Source: Gnetum montanum
Taxonomy: Eukaryota; Streptophyta; Gnetopsida; Gnetales; Gnetaceae
Direction: 5' to 3'
Length of the DNA: 64,000 bases
Assembly (NCBI GenBank): GCA_015680685.1
Contig: MNCI01016241.1
Coordinates: 97,427 to 161,426, forward strand
Shown: piece after piece, positions 34,205 through 45,973 of the stretch
Layout: each line of letters opens with the position of its first letter
Numbering within the stretch: position 1 is the stretch's first letter
The notes under the pieces: model-generated
Database searches by the model: none
What the model was told of the DNA's origin: nothing
Seen by the model: the letters and a program-made list of their open reading frames with translations, nothing else
Program-made: the position numbers and the translations under genes

Positions 34205-36974
34205 ATGGCCTTGAAATGCACCCAGCAGAAGAGTCCAACCAAAGGTGGAGCAAAACAACCTAGGAGAGGTAGAAGACAAGTCCCTGTCAGAAAACATAAT
34301 GAACAGGAGGTGCATTCATTCAGTATCCATCAAGACGAGCCTCCTACCAGATGGTCCGGGCAGGCAGAAGGAGGAGTAGCTGCGCCTGAATTGGGACAAC
34401 AACTTACATTGCCCCCGGAATGTGTTCAAGCCATCCACACGAAGTCCACAATTGCTTCAGTGATTGTGGAACTCAACTTCGAATCTTTTGTAGAGTTCAC
34501 TCTTGAGGCTGTTAGGGATCACCTCAAACGGTCTCCCTTATGGACTGTCCTCTCAGAACAAGGTGCCTGGTACTTAGGAGAAACGTACCTCTTTTGGCAC
34601 AATAAAGAGCAAGGCACCACAATAAACATTGGTGGTGTGATAGTGGATTTTTCTGCACAGGCGATTTCGAAAGTGTTAAACCTTCTGAATTCGGGCCCCC
34701 ATGTTGCTTGGTTATCCACCCGATCAGACCCTAATGTGCGAAAGGATTGGCTAGAGAAGGCTTATGGGAGAGATAAGGCTTTTGGTGAGCTAACCACGGA
34801 AGAGCGAGTGTATTTAAAAATTGGGACCTATCACCTCTTCCCCAAAAAAGTCTTAAAGATAATATCAACGTATGCAGCAAGAGGATGTGCAGTGTTGATG
34901 GGAAAGGTTAACGCTAACCTTCCTCATCTATATTTGACGGAGATCCTAAGGCGATTTGAAGAACGGAAGACAGGAAAAATGGCACTCCCTTTTCCCTGTC
35001 TTATCAGAAAACTGTGCTGTCGGGTTGGGATTCGGGGATATACAAATGACGTCCTCCGAAAGGCCAAAAATGCTTCTTATGCTGAATTATTAAAGGCGCC
35101 AGCTCCAAGAAAGAGTACTGGCGAAGAGTTGGGACCAGATGGGGAAAATGAAGAACAAGTGACTGAAACCCCTGCAACTCAGCTTGCAGGACCCAGTCAA
35201 CCTCCAGCCACAGGTCCTAGCCAACAACAAGAAGCAGAACCCGGTACAGGCCAGGATCAGCCGCCGCCGCAAGACTATAGACCATCAATGAGCCATTTGA
35301 GGGCTATTGCTGAGACGATCAGTTGGGGAAGTTGTGATGACGCCAATCTCTTCCGTGTCATCGATGATGCCAACCAGCCTACGATTTCAATAGATCGCAC
35401 AAGGGGTGAGTTGTCAATGCAAACAGGAGGAGGGGAAAGCAGATGGTCACAACAGATCTCAGGGCACGCGACATCTTTCCAAGTTCAATTAGACACTGGT
35501 GAAGGGGCCACTGTGGTGGTCATGCAACACCAGGATGCCACGGGAGCAGCTGAGGTGGTCGCTGACCACATCAAGGGGTCCTTTAATGTACCTGTTGTGC
35601 CACTGGCAGATCTTTCAGGAGCATAGGATGCTCAAACCATTGCCAGAACCTCAATGACTCCTGCTGAACATGAGGATGTATTAGACAGATTGCTTCAAAC
35701 AGGACAAGCTTTAATGTCCCTATTTGACATTCCCCAAGATGTAACGACAATTCAGTCAGACCTCATTTTGACAAAGGGGAAACTAGTCATATCCAAAGTA
35801 AGGGCTGAGCATGCTGAGGTTGAAGTGCAGAAATTACACGAGCAGCTCATCGCCTTACAAGCAGCACAACGGGATCCCTTGTGATTGGTTCTTGCAGACC
35901 AGTTAGACAATTTTAAAACCGAGCAACTAACCAAATTAATTGCAGAATAGAAGAAGGTGGTAGAAGAAAAGGAGACAGCCACTTGGGATGCCTCCGTAGC
36001 AAAGGCGCAAACTCATGCGCATCTTAAGGCACTCAAGGCCTTGCAGGAAGAGAATAAGCAGTTGGTTACAGATAACCTTCGGTTGACTTCTGTGGAGAAG
36101 CAAAAGAATGTTCTCGATGAGCACTTTCATCGGCTGCAAGAAAAATTCATTCGAGTCAACCAAGACGTAAGCCGTTTAGCCCGAGAAAATTGAACCCTCT
36201 CAATAGAGGAGGTGCGCGCTATTCGACAGAAATCAGCCATCGAGATTAGTGCATGGCAAAATGAGGCTAAACGACATGAGAAGCTGAAGGAGCACTTCCG
36301 TGATCAGGTGGGGATGTATAAACAGATCCTGGAGAAGGAGATCCAAATGGCCAAAGCTCAAATTAACAGCATCAGGTGGGGCCATTGTGGACACTTATGC
36401 CTATACCCACCAGGCGGAAGTTAAGAACCAGGACCTGCAGATCCAGGACTTAACTAAATACATGGAGTTGGCAAACCTTCGATATGCCAACCTGGCCATG
36501 TTAACAGCAGGATGCCCAAGGTCAGAGCTCAAGAAGCAGGTAGCTTCCACCTACATCAAATATGAAGTAGAATTTGCAGAGCAAAAGAAGTTGGCTGAAA
36601 AATTAGATGTTGCAAATTCTGAACTCTCGGTGGTCAAAAAAAGCTATCAAGGATAGAAAGATGTGGCAACCGACTTGGCTCGACGGCTAACTAAACTTCA
36701 TGAATACAAAGACAGAGCCAGAGCCTACGAAGAGGAACGACGGGTGTTTGCGGCATGGTACGTCAAAGTTAATCAGATGTTCCCGCAACTACCCTGTCCG
36801 CGGGAAGTGCCGACTCCATCAAACATTGGAGCATCAGCATGGACGACACAAGACCCTCGGACCGAAGAAGAGAAGCTCCAGGCTATTCGTCAACGTCATC
36901 AATCTTCAAAACTTGGAGCACGTGATAAAGGGAAAGCACCCATGGAGGAGCCACCACCACCAAGAACTACATGA
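34205..36974 (+). pseudogene. ORF3 of element C: globular N-terminal domain plus long coiled coil
   Basis: The ATG at 34205 follows TTGCAG. A TTG three codons earlier is not a likely plant start. Residues 1-474 are open. A region at about residues 80-280 (INIGGVIVDFSAQAISKVL, TTEERVYLKIGTYHLFP, NANLPHLYLTEIL, MALPFPCLIRKL) recalls the plant 'putative transposon protein' / ATHILA ORF1 domain; this is from memory and not searched. After an acidic Pro/Gln linker, the second half is heptad-rich coiled coil (LQEENKQLVTDNLRLTS, EISAWQNEAKRHEKLKEHF), ending in a basic-proline tail (DKGKAPMEEPPPP). In-frame stops lie at 35624, 35882, 35948, 36191 and 36654, with one frameshift near 36378. Otherwise about 923 codons long. 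No membrane segment was seen. Confidence 0.75.
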
Positions 36975-37132
36975 GTTCCACATTTTTGTAGTTGTAGCAT
37001 TTTTTCTCTGTGTTGTATCTTCCCACACTGCGGCATTAGTCCATTTCTTTTTCTAGTTAATAATCCCATACCTATCCACTGTGTAATCATTGAAGCTTGT
37101 TCTCCTTGCAGCTCGAGGATGAGTTTTTATTC

Positions 37133-37145
37133 AGTCATGGGGGTA
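37133..37145 (+). other. G-rich tract before 3' LTR (element C)
   Basis: AGTCATGGGGGTA ending at the base before the 3' LTR, in the plus-strand priming position. Confidence 0.7.
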
Positions 37146-38090
37146 TGATGAGACGCAGTCTGCGTCGGCCGTGATATCGCGTCCTTCCCTTCAATATCGC
37201 ATACGCGATATCGCAGTTAGCCACAATTTCTATAAATAAGAGGTGGCTCTTCCTCATTTCACATCCCAGTTTTAGTGTAGCGAAGCTCTGGCAGTTTTAT
37301 CCATCCAAAGTTGGAATTTTTCCCGTGTCTGCCCGCAGTGTGGTGAATGTGATTGTACGGTGTCTTTATTCAAGTGTGTCGTACTTGGACACGCACATGA
37401 CCGGCAATAAAGATCAAGATTACTTCATCATTGCAGCATTCACTTAGTTTATTTAATGTTATTTCTTGCTTTCATAGCGCGGTGTGAGTACGAATTAGCT
37501 ATGAGCATCTACGAGTGTGTACGGCTAGTTAAGGAATCAGTTGCTCATCGCGAGTAGTCTCTCACCCTTGAACTCCTAGAAGCGGAACGAGTACGACTTG
37601 ATTACGAGCATTTAAGTGTGACTGCTTGGTAGCCCAGTGGTGTAGCTAGGGGGATCTACGCTTGGTAACCCAGTGGCGTATTTGGGGTCTGCGCTTGGTA
37701 ATCCCAGTGGCGTACCTAGGCCTATGCTTGGTAGTCCCAGTGGCAGTCGTGCACGAAGTCCAAGATGTGTACGGTTGATCAAGGAATCGGTTGCTCGTCG
37801 CACTTAGGCTAGATTAGATTTCTTACCCTTTTCCTCTTAGCTTAGAATTAGTTAATATTATTTTCCACTACCATTAGGAGTAGCAATAGAATTAGGAACA
37901 CATCATACACCTCATCTAGACTAAACCATACGTGACATATGCAAAACTAGTCTAGATGGGAAGACAACGAACTGCGACCTAAGGCTAACTATCTAGATGC
38001 CACAACCAGTCCATCTGCGGAGTTCGACTGGATCGCGCGTGCGACGCTCGTTTCGTATGGTTGAGTGTAGGGGTACCTCGCCACTCATCA
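37146..38090 (+). repeat. 3' LTR of element C
   Basis: TGATGAGACGCAG to ACTCATCA, with TATAAATA at 37231-37238. Compared with the 5' LTR, one palindrome arm is damaged (CCTTCCCTTCAATATCGC) and there is a short deletion near 37450. The fourfold CTTGGTA-CCCAGTGG array is kept (37625-37742). Confidence 0.95.
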
Positions 38091-40010
38091 CAAATCATGC
38101 TACTTTGAGAGAATTTGGTCCAATGAAAGGATAACTAGCTAGCACCATTCTCCTATTACCTCCTCTAGTTCATCACAATCATTAGAGGACTATGACAAGA
38201 GATATCATGAGTATTGTAACTTTGATATGGAAAAGAGAAGAGCTCATGATCATCATGACCAATACTCAAGGTATTATGATTTAGAAGATGAGGAATATTA
38301 AAGAAGAACATATAGAAATAAAAGAGAGTATTAAGAGAGGCATAAGCATAGAAGGGATCATTGCTACCACAATGCCTATGAACCTAATGATCATGATGAA
38401 CCCCTTATGGAAACCTATAACATGATCAACATTTAGGAAGTGGTTTACATGCCAACCAAGCATGCGAGAGACAATTGAATCAAATGGCTAGATATGAATA
38501 ACATGCCCTAATTTGAAGGAGGTTATAATGTTGATCCTCAGCATCACCTTCAAGCATTCAACGATGCTTATGTCCTTCAAAATATAGAGAGTGATTGGTA
38601 GAAATTAAAGTTGTTTCCTAAAACGCTTGTGAAGGAAGTAGAAAATTGGTACAAGTCACTAGAACTTGAATCCATCAGATGTTGGAGTACCATGCTCAAA
38701 ATTTTCTATGAAAAATATCAAGTATATTTATGAGTGTCAAACCTAAGAAAGAAAATCAAGAATTGAAAATAAGGAACCCACAGGACCCTTGATGCAACAA
38801 TGGAAAAATATTATTCATTATTACACAAATGTTCACGCAATGGATTTTTATCAAAGGAATAGTTAAGGCACATCATAGATGGGCTAAGAAGAAAAATGAG
38901 AGAGACCCTTAGGGTTTATGCCCATGGAAGATTATTGGAATTAACCACTCATCAAATTCAAAGACTCATTGATCAAGTGGCAAAAGAAGAAGGAGAGCTC
39001 AAAAAATGGAATCAGTTGAAGAATATAATAGGGATTCATTAATCTGAAAAAGAGATGCATAGGTGTGTGATACCCAAGAGGAAGAAACCTTTGGCTAGGT
39101 CATCAGGAAGGAGACGTTGCCAATTTAGAAATCTATTGCTAATGTAGCAACATAGGTAGAGAAACTGTAGGATTCAATATCTGAACAATGTATAATACCA
39201 CTAAAGATTGTGAAGGAGAAAGTAGAATAAGCACTCAACAGAGGAAAAGATAAAAAAACAAGAAAGAATTTGGATAAAAGGAAAAAGTTTCTTTAGTAGC
39301 TAGGTACTTAGACACCATCTCAACAAATGATGAAGGTTGCACCATGTGCTAGTACAAACATCCTAAGGGATGTTGTCTAGTCATGGTACATCTGCAAGAA
39401 ACCAGGGCATACACACTTAATCCAAGATTTTTTTAAAAGAAAATGCCCAAATAGTTACCTTATTCTCAACCCTTGATGCAGTCCTAGAAGTAGTACCATC
39501 AATAGTGGTAGCAACCACAATCATGGGCCATGCCACTGTCATGCCAATAGTATCCATATCAACAACCTAATTTTACAGATATTATGTCCAACATTCAATC
39601 TTGTTTGATTGTGCAACTATTCAAACACCACCGTACCATTTAGTAGAATACCATAGATAAATTCCACCAAGGACTAATTCCAGGTTATATGTGCATCCAC
39701 CAATAGTTAGACCTTCTACTTAACACTTTACTCATATGCCACTAGTGCCACCTCCTGTTATGTAGAGGAACTTGCAATTACACCCCCAACTAAAATGTGT
39801 TACAAGGATAGTTAATACACATGAAAGGAAGGATACTTATGAGTCTCAACTTAGGAAATGACTAATCTTTAGAATGAGTCTAGAGAAGACTCAATGGATG
39901 GAGAACACATCCAACTCTACACCATTTACATCAAGCCCTTCCCAATACAATAAGCTTCCAACTTCATCACATTCAAACATCACAACTATCATGCTCACAC
40001 AAATAGTAAT
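38091..40010 (+). pseudogene. gag of element D, 3' part
   Basis: It resumes with the second CAAAT. A Ser/Asp/His-rich linker (ITSSSSSQSLEDYDKRYHEY) is followed by the gag domain (LDMNNMP, FEGGYNVDPQHHLQAFNDAY, WYKSLELESIRCWSTMLKIF, HIIDGLRRK, about 38490-38960). The zinc knuckle at 39338-39376 (C-x2-C-x3-H-x4-C, with one stop inside) is followed by a PLSCQ-type Gln/Pro tail. There are many TAG/TGA codons, so it is non-functional. Confidence 0.8.
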
Positions 40011-40019
40011 CCATTGGAT

Positions 40020-40480
40020 CAAGGTAGGGGCTCTTTCATAGAAAATAGTTAACCCAAGAAGTCCCTTGATTTATCTCCAAATAGTGGAACAAAAACCATG
40101 AAAATTTCTCTTAGATTTAGGGTTTGGAGTAAATATGATATCTCAAGACATGTATTAGTTATACAACCTTTCACCACTAAAGAAAAGTAACATCTATTTA
40201 GAGCTTGTAGACTAGTCAATCATAGTTCAACTTCGATAGGTGGATGATGTGATTATCACCATTAGTGGTTGGTCTTATCCTACCAATTTTCTAGTAATTC
40301 ATGTGGGAAAAGACAAGTAAGAGTTTCCAATTATTATGGGAAGAGCTTGACTTAGCACCATGGATGCTAAGCTGGAATTCATGATTTATCCTTGGAAATT
40401 TCCAAGGAAGATGAAGTTGGAATCATACATATATGAAGGGATTCTATGTATCACATAGAATGATCACAAGTGCAATTACA
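40020..40480 (+). pseudogene. Protease of element D
   Basis: Active site FLLDLGFGVNMIS (about 40105-40145) with D-L-G intact, then LSPLKKSNIYLELVD, WSYPTNFLVIHVG, FPIIMGRA and LSTMDAKL. Stops replace several Arg/Trp/Gln codons. Confidence 0.8.
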
Positions 40481-40979
40481 TGTAAAGAATTTTGGCCATT
40501 GAATGAAAAGATGCTAATTTATGTAATCAATGTACATAAATAAGTTGTATGCAAAATTGCCTATATGCAGTAGCCATCCAACAACAGGGCAACCAGTGGT
40601 TGATTATCAATGAAGAAACCCAATATGATAAGTACATGGAACTATAAGAATAGATCATCAATACCTATGTTGTAGAAATAGATAAGTTGGAAAAACTAAG
40701 AAAAAGACACTCTTACCCTTAGAATAGTTAGATATAAGAAATAGACTAGGGATACCTGAAAATCCTAGACACAATGGAACCAAAACTACTAGAATTGAAA
40801 GCCCTACTGGAAACATTAGAATATGCATTTCTAAATAACAAGAAGCTAGTAATTATTGATGCTAACCTAGATAAGGAGCAAAAAGGGAAACTACTAAAAG
40901 TGCTCAACATATGACCTACAACATTCACGTGGTCTTATGATGAGATCATAGGAATTGATCTAAGAATTTTTCAACACTA

Positions 40980-42320
40980 GATCTACACTAATCTTGCAGT
41001 CAAACCAAAATTCCAATGTTAATGAAGACTTAATCCTAAACTTAAGGAGGTAGTCAAGCAAGAATTAGAAAAGTTGTTAAAGGCAAAATTCATTTATCCA
41101 ATTGTAGATAGTGAATAGGTAAGCCCTTTGGTGATAGTTCCAAAGAAGGAAGGAAAATGACAAATCTGCATTAACGTCCAATTGTTGAATTCAGCCATGT
41201 TTAAGGATCATTTCTAATTGTCATTTGTTGATAGAGTCTTAGACACAATTTTAGGACATGAGTGCTATAGTTTTATTCATGGGTATAGTGGATCCAATCA
41301 AATTTTTATTACACTAGAGGACCAAGAGAAAACCATGTTTACCAATCCATGGGAAATTTTTGCTTATAGACAGATGCCTTTTGATTTGTGTAATGTGCCA
41401 ACAACCTTCTAGAGACTGGTTTTGAGCATCTTCCAGAAGTAGATAGGTAATGGTATTGAAGTTTTCATGGATGATTTTTTTCACATATGGGCTAGATCTC
41501 GAACGAGCCCTAGATTAATTAGAGAAAGTACTTAAAAGATGTATTGAAACTAACCTAAGCTCAATTAGTAGAAGAGCCATTTTATGATCTAGGAAGGTAT
41601 AGTACTAGGAAAAAAAACCTCCTAAAGGGGTATATAGGTAGATCCTAAAAAAATCAAAGTCATCTAAAATATTGCTCAAAGACCATATATGGTAAAATAT
41701 GTAAGATTTTTTTTGGGCCATATAGGATACTATAGAATATTTATTGAAAACTTCTCAAATATAGCCAAATAGCTAATATAAAGAAGGATGTATCTTTTAA
41801 GTGAACTGAGTTATGTGAAAAGGCATTCAAAACTTTGAAATAGAAGCTAGTTGACATACCAATCCTTCAAGCTCTAAATTGGTCAAGGCCTTTTCATATC
41901 ATGACTGATGCCTCCAACTATGCAATTGGCATAGTATTGACAAAACTTAATGATAAAAAGAGATTTTATTACATACATTGTGCTAGTAGGAGCATCACTA
42001 GAGTACAATTAAACTACATCACAACTGAAAAGGAGTTGATGATTGTGGTTTACGCACTTGAGAAATTTAGAAATTATGTGCTCATTTACTAGATCTATGT
42101 CCACACAAACTATAGTGCCATATGATTTATAATGAATAAGACAATGGCTAGTCTTAGAGTGATAAGACAGATAAGATGGATTGTGATTATTCAAGAGTTT
42201 GACATCACAATGGTTGATAAAAAAGGGATAGAAAATTTTATAGCTAATTACTTATCAAAGTTGAAATGGGATGCAAACAATTGAGTAGAATCCTTACCAG
42301 ACCAATTTCCCAATGAGGAT
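40980..42320 (+). pseudogene. Reverse transcriptase and RNase H of element D
   Basis: RT: LKAKFIYPIVDSE (about 41080-41115), PLVIVPKKEGK, FKDHF, TLEDQEKTMFTNPWEIFAY, MPFDLCNVPTTF and the active site VFMDDF (41461-41480). RNase H: FHIMTDASNYAIGIVLTKL (about 41890-41945), YYIHCASRSI, LNYITTEKELMIVVYALEKF, then VDKKGIENFIANYLSKL. Athila-type throughout. Stops and a shift follow the DD. Confidence 0.85.
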
Positions 42321-42469
42321 CTCTTCACTAGAACAACAAAGGCTCTAAATTCAATAGAACAACCATGAACTACAAAGTACCTGATGTATCTGACCACATA
42401 AGAGCTTCCTGTTAAATGTAATAGAAAACAATGTAAATAATTCCCTCACAAAGTTAAACAATACATGGA

Positions 42470-43640
42470 AATAAATGATAACTTGTACAAAATTTGTGCA
42501 AATGGGCTTATTAGATGATGTGTACTTGATCATGACTAGCAAAGAGTATTACAAGAAACCCATAAAGGTCCATCCAGTGGCCACTATGCAGGACATAGAA
42601 CAACACTTAAATTATTGATGGCAAGCTACTTTTGGCCCACTCTTTTAAGAGATGCCCACACTTTTTGCTCAATCATGTGAATGTTTCCAAAGAAATGGAG
42701 GAATTATAGCAAGATATGAAGGACCACAACATTGGATACAGTCGCTGGATCCTTTTGATATTTGGAGAATTGATTTTATGTGACTTGTTCAACTGATGTT
42801 AGATGGAAAAGCATACAACATTGTGATTGTTGATTCTTGCACAAAGTGGGCAGAGGCACCATAATTAAAGGATTTTATAGTAAAAATAGCTACCAAGTTT
42901 TTCCAACAACATGTTGTAAATCGATTTGGAGTACCTATAATGCTAATATTGGATAATGGGACCCACTTAACCAGTTCTATCTTTTAGAAACTCATGAAAA
43001 AAATTGGGGTTAACTATAAATTAACAACACCATATCATCCCCAAATACATGATCAAGTATCTGGTACTAACCATGAAATTACTAGAATACTCACTAAGAT
43101 GATCAGTAGGTTTAGATGTGATTGGAGTACGAAATTAAAAAATTCTCTATGGGCCTATAAAACATCATGAAAATTACCTATAGGGTACATGCCATATGAG
43201 TTAGTCTATGGAAAGTTGTTGACACTTCGAATCTAGGTAGAGCTTTACACTCTAACTACTACTAATGAACTTGGCCTTGATTTGAGTTTAGTACAAAAGG
43301 GACATCTAATGAATATAAATATCTTAGATTAAAATAGACAAGTAGCACTTATTTGTAGTGAATTCCACAAGCACTACTCCAAACTTAGGCATGATTCATG
43401 AATAAGAAATGTAATCATACAACTGGGCAACAAGGTCCTTTATTACAATCCTAGCCATTTACCCCAAAATGCTAAATTTCAGACATTGTGAAAGGAACCA
43501 TACATAATACACATTACTTATCCATCTGGTGTCTTACATATTCATCATCCATCTAGCCCGCATAAGCTTATCCTTGTTAATATCCAACAAGTCAAGCCAT
43601 ACTTTGAGTACTCAAAAGAATCTACCCAACCTACTCACCA
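42470..43640 (+). pseudogene. Integrase of element D
   Basis: Zinc-binding start THKGPSSGHYAGHRTTLKLL. The core has WRIDFM (first Asp intact, about 42762-42780), MLILDNGTHLT (second Asp) and TTPYHPQ. Then SRFRCDWSTKLKNSLWAYKTS, PIGYMPYELVYGKLL, and a C-terminal domain with NKVLYYNPSHLPQNAKFQTL. Frame shifts occur, but the order is full length. Confidence 0.85.
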
Positions 43641-44973
43641 GTCTTCCACTTACTTTATATTCTATTTCCCTAATCATCATAATAATCGTGGGGCTATTAT
43701 TTAAAACCATAGGTGCCTTACTAATTTTTTTCTATTTATTGCTTTACAATTCTTTTCATTTTTTCACATTCGTTTACATTTTTCTCATTCTTTTATACTT
43801 TCGCATTAATTCAATTTTTCATATTTTTAAATACTTTCCAATTCTTTAACATTTATCATTCTTTATACTTTTTCATTATTTTTTACCATATTTTCCATTT
43901 CTTTTATACTTTTTTTCCAACCCTTTGTAAATAATTTTTGATCATTTATAAAACACATTTAAATAAAGGCAAGATGTAGCCCAATTAGATGGAAATTTCT
44001 CTATGAAATCAAGTCATAAGAGATTGATTAGTTGCACCATGATCCCACATCATCCATCCATCTATTCCAATAATAATAAGTTGTTACCATGGCCATAATG
44101 ATATTCGTTCCATCATCAAACTAAGAATAAAGTTGTGATCATTATGCCTAGATAGAAAAGTGAAGAACCAAGGGGGAATCAAAAGGGTGTCACATTAAGG
44201 GAACTTGTGGCTTCTTTTTGGATTATTATTATAAGTTCTACTGTGTTACTAAGGTTGTATTATATCCTTGTAGATCTAATGAAAAATAGAAGTAAGAATA
44301 AAATAATTGCTACATTAAAAAGGGTTGACACAAATAACAAATAAAATGGCACAAAATAAGTTTCTGGGGGTTCCACTAGAAAGACATGTTACCCAAATTG
44401 AAAGTAGGCAACTTCTTAGAAACATAAAAATAAAATAAGGTACCATTAATAAACTCCTCCCTTGGACAATACACCAAGTGACAATACTCCTTGTAACATT
44501 CATAGTCACACAATTGTAATTCCATGAGATGACATGATGCAATGTCATTAGAATGTTGTCTAGACTTGGTTGAATCTTGGATAGAAAGGCTAATGATTAC
44601 TTTAATCACTAATAAAATACAAAAATTCATTATGTCTATGGTAAGACACCTCACATCTTGATTTCTATAATCTCTGCTAAACTAATTTCATCTCACTATT
44701 TGAATAATCATAACTTATAATTTTATATAGCATAGTGTTATTTTCCCAATTTAGTGGTACTAAAATGTGTGTCTTGCTAAACAAGTATGCATTACATTCA
44801 ACTCCTTAAGTGCCTAATGACACTTTTAGGCATGGTTATACAAGAGCATTAAGGGATGGAGCTTACTTTGGGGAGGATCCACTTGTATAACTATTGTATC
44901 TTATACTTGCCAAATAATTCCACATCATCTTAAGCTTTTCAATTCCAATAAATAACAATAAGTACTTTCCATA
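43641..44973 (+). other. 3' spacer of element D, cut by element E's LTR
   Basis: It has AATCGTGGGGCTA (about 43689), a decayed form of the G-rich motif, then T-rich DNA, blocks shared with C, and a hairpin (44834-44844 with 44882-44892). It stops at the LTR of E exactly where C continues towards ORF3, so D's ORF3 and 3' LTR are missing. An open frame at 43529-43849 is T-rich spacer, not a gene. Confidence 0.65.
44834..44892 (+). other. Spacer hairpin (element D copy)
   Basis: GGTTATACAAG (44834-44844) pairs with CTTGTATAACT (44882-44892): ten Watson-Crick pairs plus one G-U. Relative to C, A-T became G-C and C-G became T-A, both compensatory. The loop keeps CTTTGGGGAGGATCCA. Confidence 0.7.
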
Positions 44974-45814
44974 TGATGAACCACCATTTTTTATCTACTT
45001 TGATGTCAAGTATGTAATGTCGAAGCTGTGATGTCATGTACATGACATTGGGGCCTTGGTCTGATGTTGCATGTCTAATGTCAAGTCTATAAATACCACA
45101 CTTGGGCTCTAATTTTGATAGTTTTTTTCCATTCTTAGATAGAGTAGCAAAGCTCTTGCAGTTTATTTTCCTCATAGTTATAATATTTTCTAAGTGCCCC
45201 TAGAAGGATTCTAAAGTGCGTATGGTTCTTTGTTCGAGCACTAATATACCTGAGCATAATAGTGTGATGGGAATAAAATGAACTCTTTTGACAATCCTTG
45301 TAGCATTGAAAATAGCTTAATATTTTTTTAATGCATTTTACTTTCTTGCTCTTTACTTTAATGCATTTGAATTAGTAATTTATTTCCAACAGTTAATGAA
45401 TGCAAGCACAACCACTTCGAGCATTCATATAGTACATGGTAAACCAGCAATGCTTAACGTTTGGTAGCCTAAGAGTGCTATATGTATTTAGGAAAGTAAG
45501 GTAGTTACTTGTGTTAGGATAGCTAGGCAATAGAAAATTTACCTTTTAATCTACTTGACTCTTTATTCTTGTTGTAGGTGATTACATCCATAAAATATAA
45601 AACAACAAAAAATTCATGTACCTCAATTATACTTAAACCATACCCTTGAGCCTCATAAGTGTAGTTGGAAAGACAACAAATCTTCTCAACGTTGTTTCAC
45701 TTCCTAGAAAAACTAGTGTACAAGATAACTATAGGTCCACGGAATTCGACTAAATCATGCATAATGCCTTAGTGATTCATATGGTTGTGCATAGGGGTAC
45801 CTCATTACTCATCA
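44974..45814 (+). repeat. 5' LTR of element E
   Basis: TGATGAACCACC to ACTCATCA before a PBS. U3 has the palindrome ATGTCATGTACATGACAT (45031-45048) in place of the GATATCGCGTACGCGATATC of the other LTRs. TATAAATA is at 45088-45095. The downstream region resembles the A/F type, but the GTACGACTTG modules are reduced. Confidence 0.8.
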
Positions 45815-45815
45815 T

Positions 45816-45833
45816 TAGCACTATTGCTAGGGA
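45816..45833 (+). other. Primer-binding site of element E
   Basis: TAGCACTATTGCTAGGGA, a decayed tRNA-Asp-type site one base after the LTR. Confidence 0.7.
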
Positions 45834-45973
45834 CCTTTTTATTGTTTAGTATGTTATCTAGGACTTAGTGAAAGTATTTAAATCATTGGAATGAACTTGA
45901 GAGTCATGTCTTATTTTACAATTACTACAACAAATTCTTAGAGCACACTATGATATTTATTTATTAACTAAAA

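Larger units (their letters stand above)
29480..38090 (+). mobile_element. Element C: non-autonomous Athila-like element with gag and ORF3
   Basis: A complete 8,611-bp insertion: 5' LTR (29480-30439), PBS, sequence gap, gag C-terminal part, spacer, ORF3, G-rich tract, 3' LTR (37146-38090), CAAAT target duplication. Protease, RT, RNase H and integrase are absent. The gag frame runs on through SFINPCHTQPFSYGG to a stop just past the second G-rich motif, where integrase ends in B and D. The two LTRs differ by scattered, mostly transition changes and a short indel, so it is young relative to D but not recent. Confidence 0.9.

Noticed and set aside
34205-36974. ORF3 as a retroviral-type envelope protein
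   Set aside because: No signal peptide, transmembrane segment or furin-like site is visible. The coiled coil is cytosolic or nuclear in character. Only its position resembles env.
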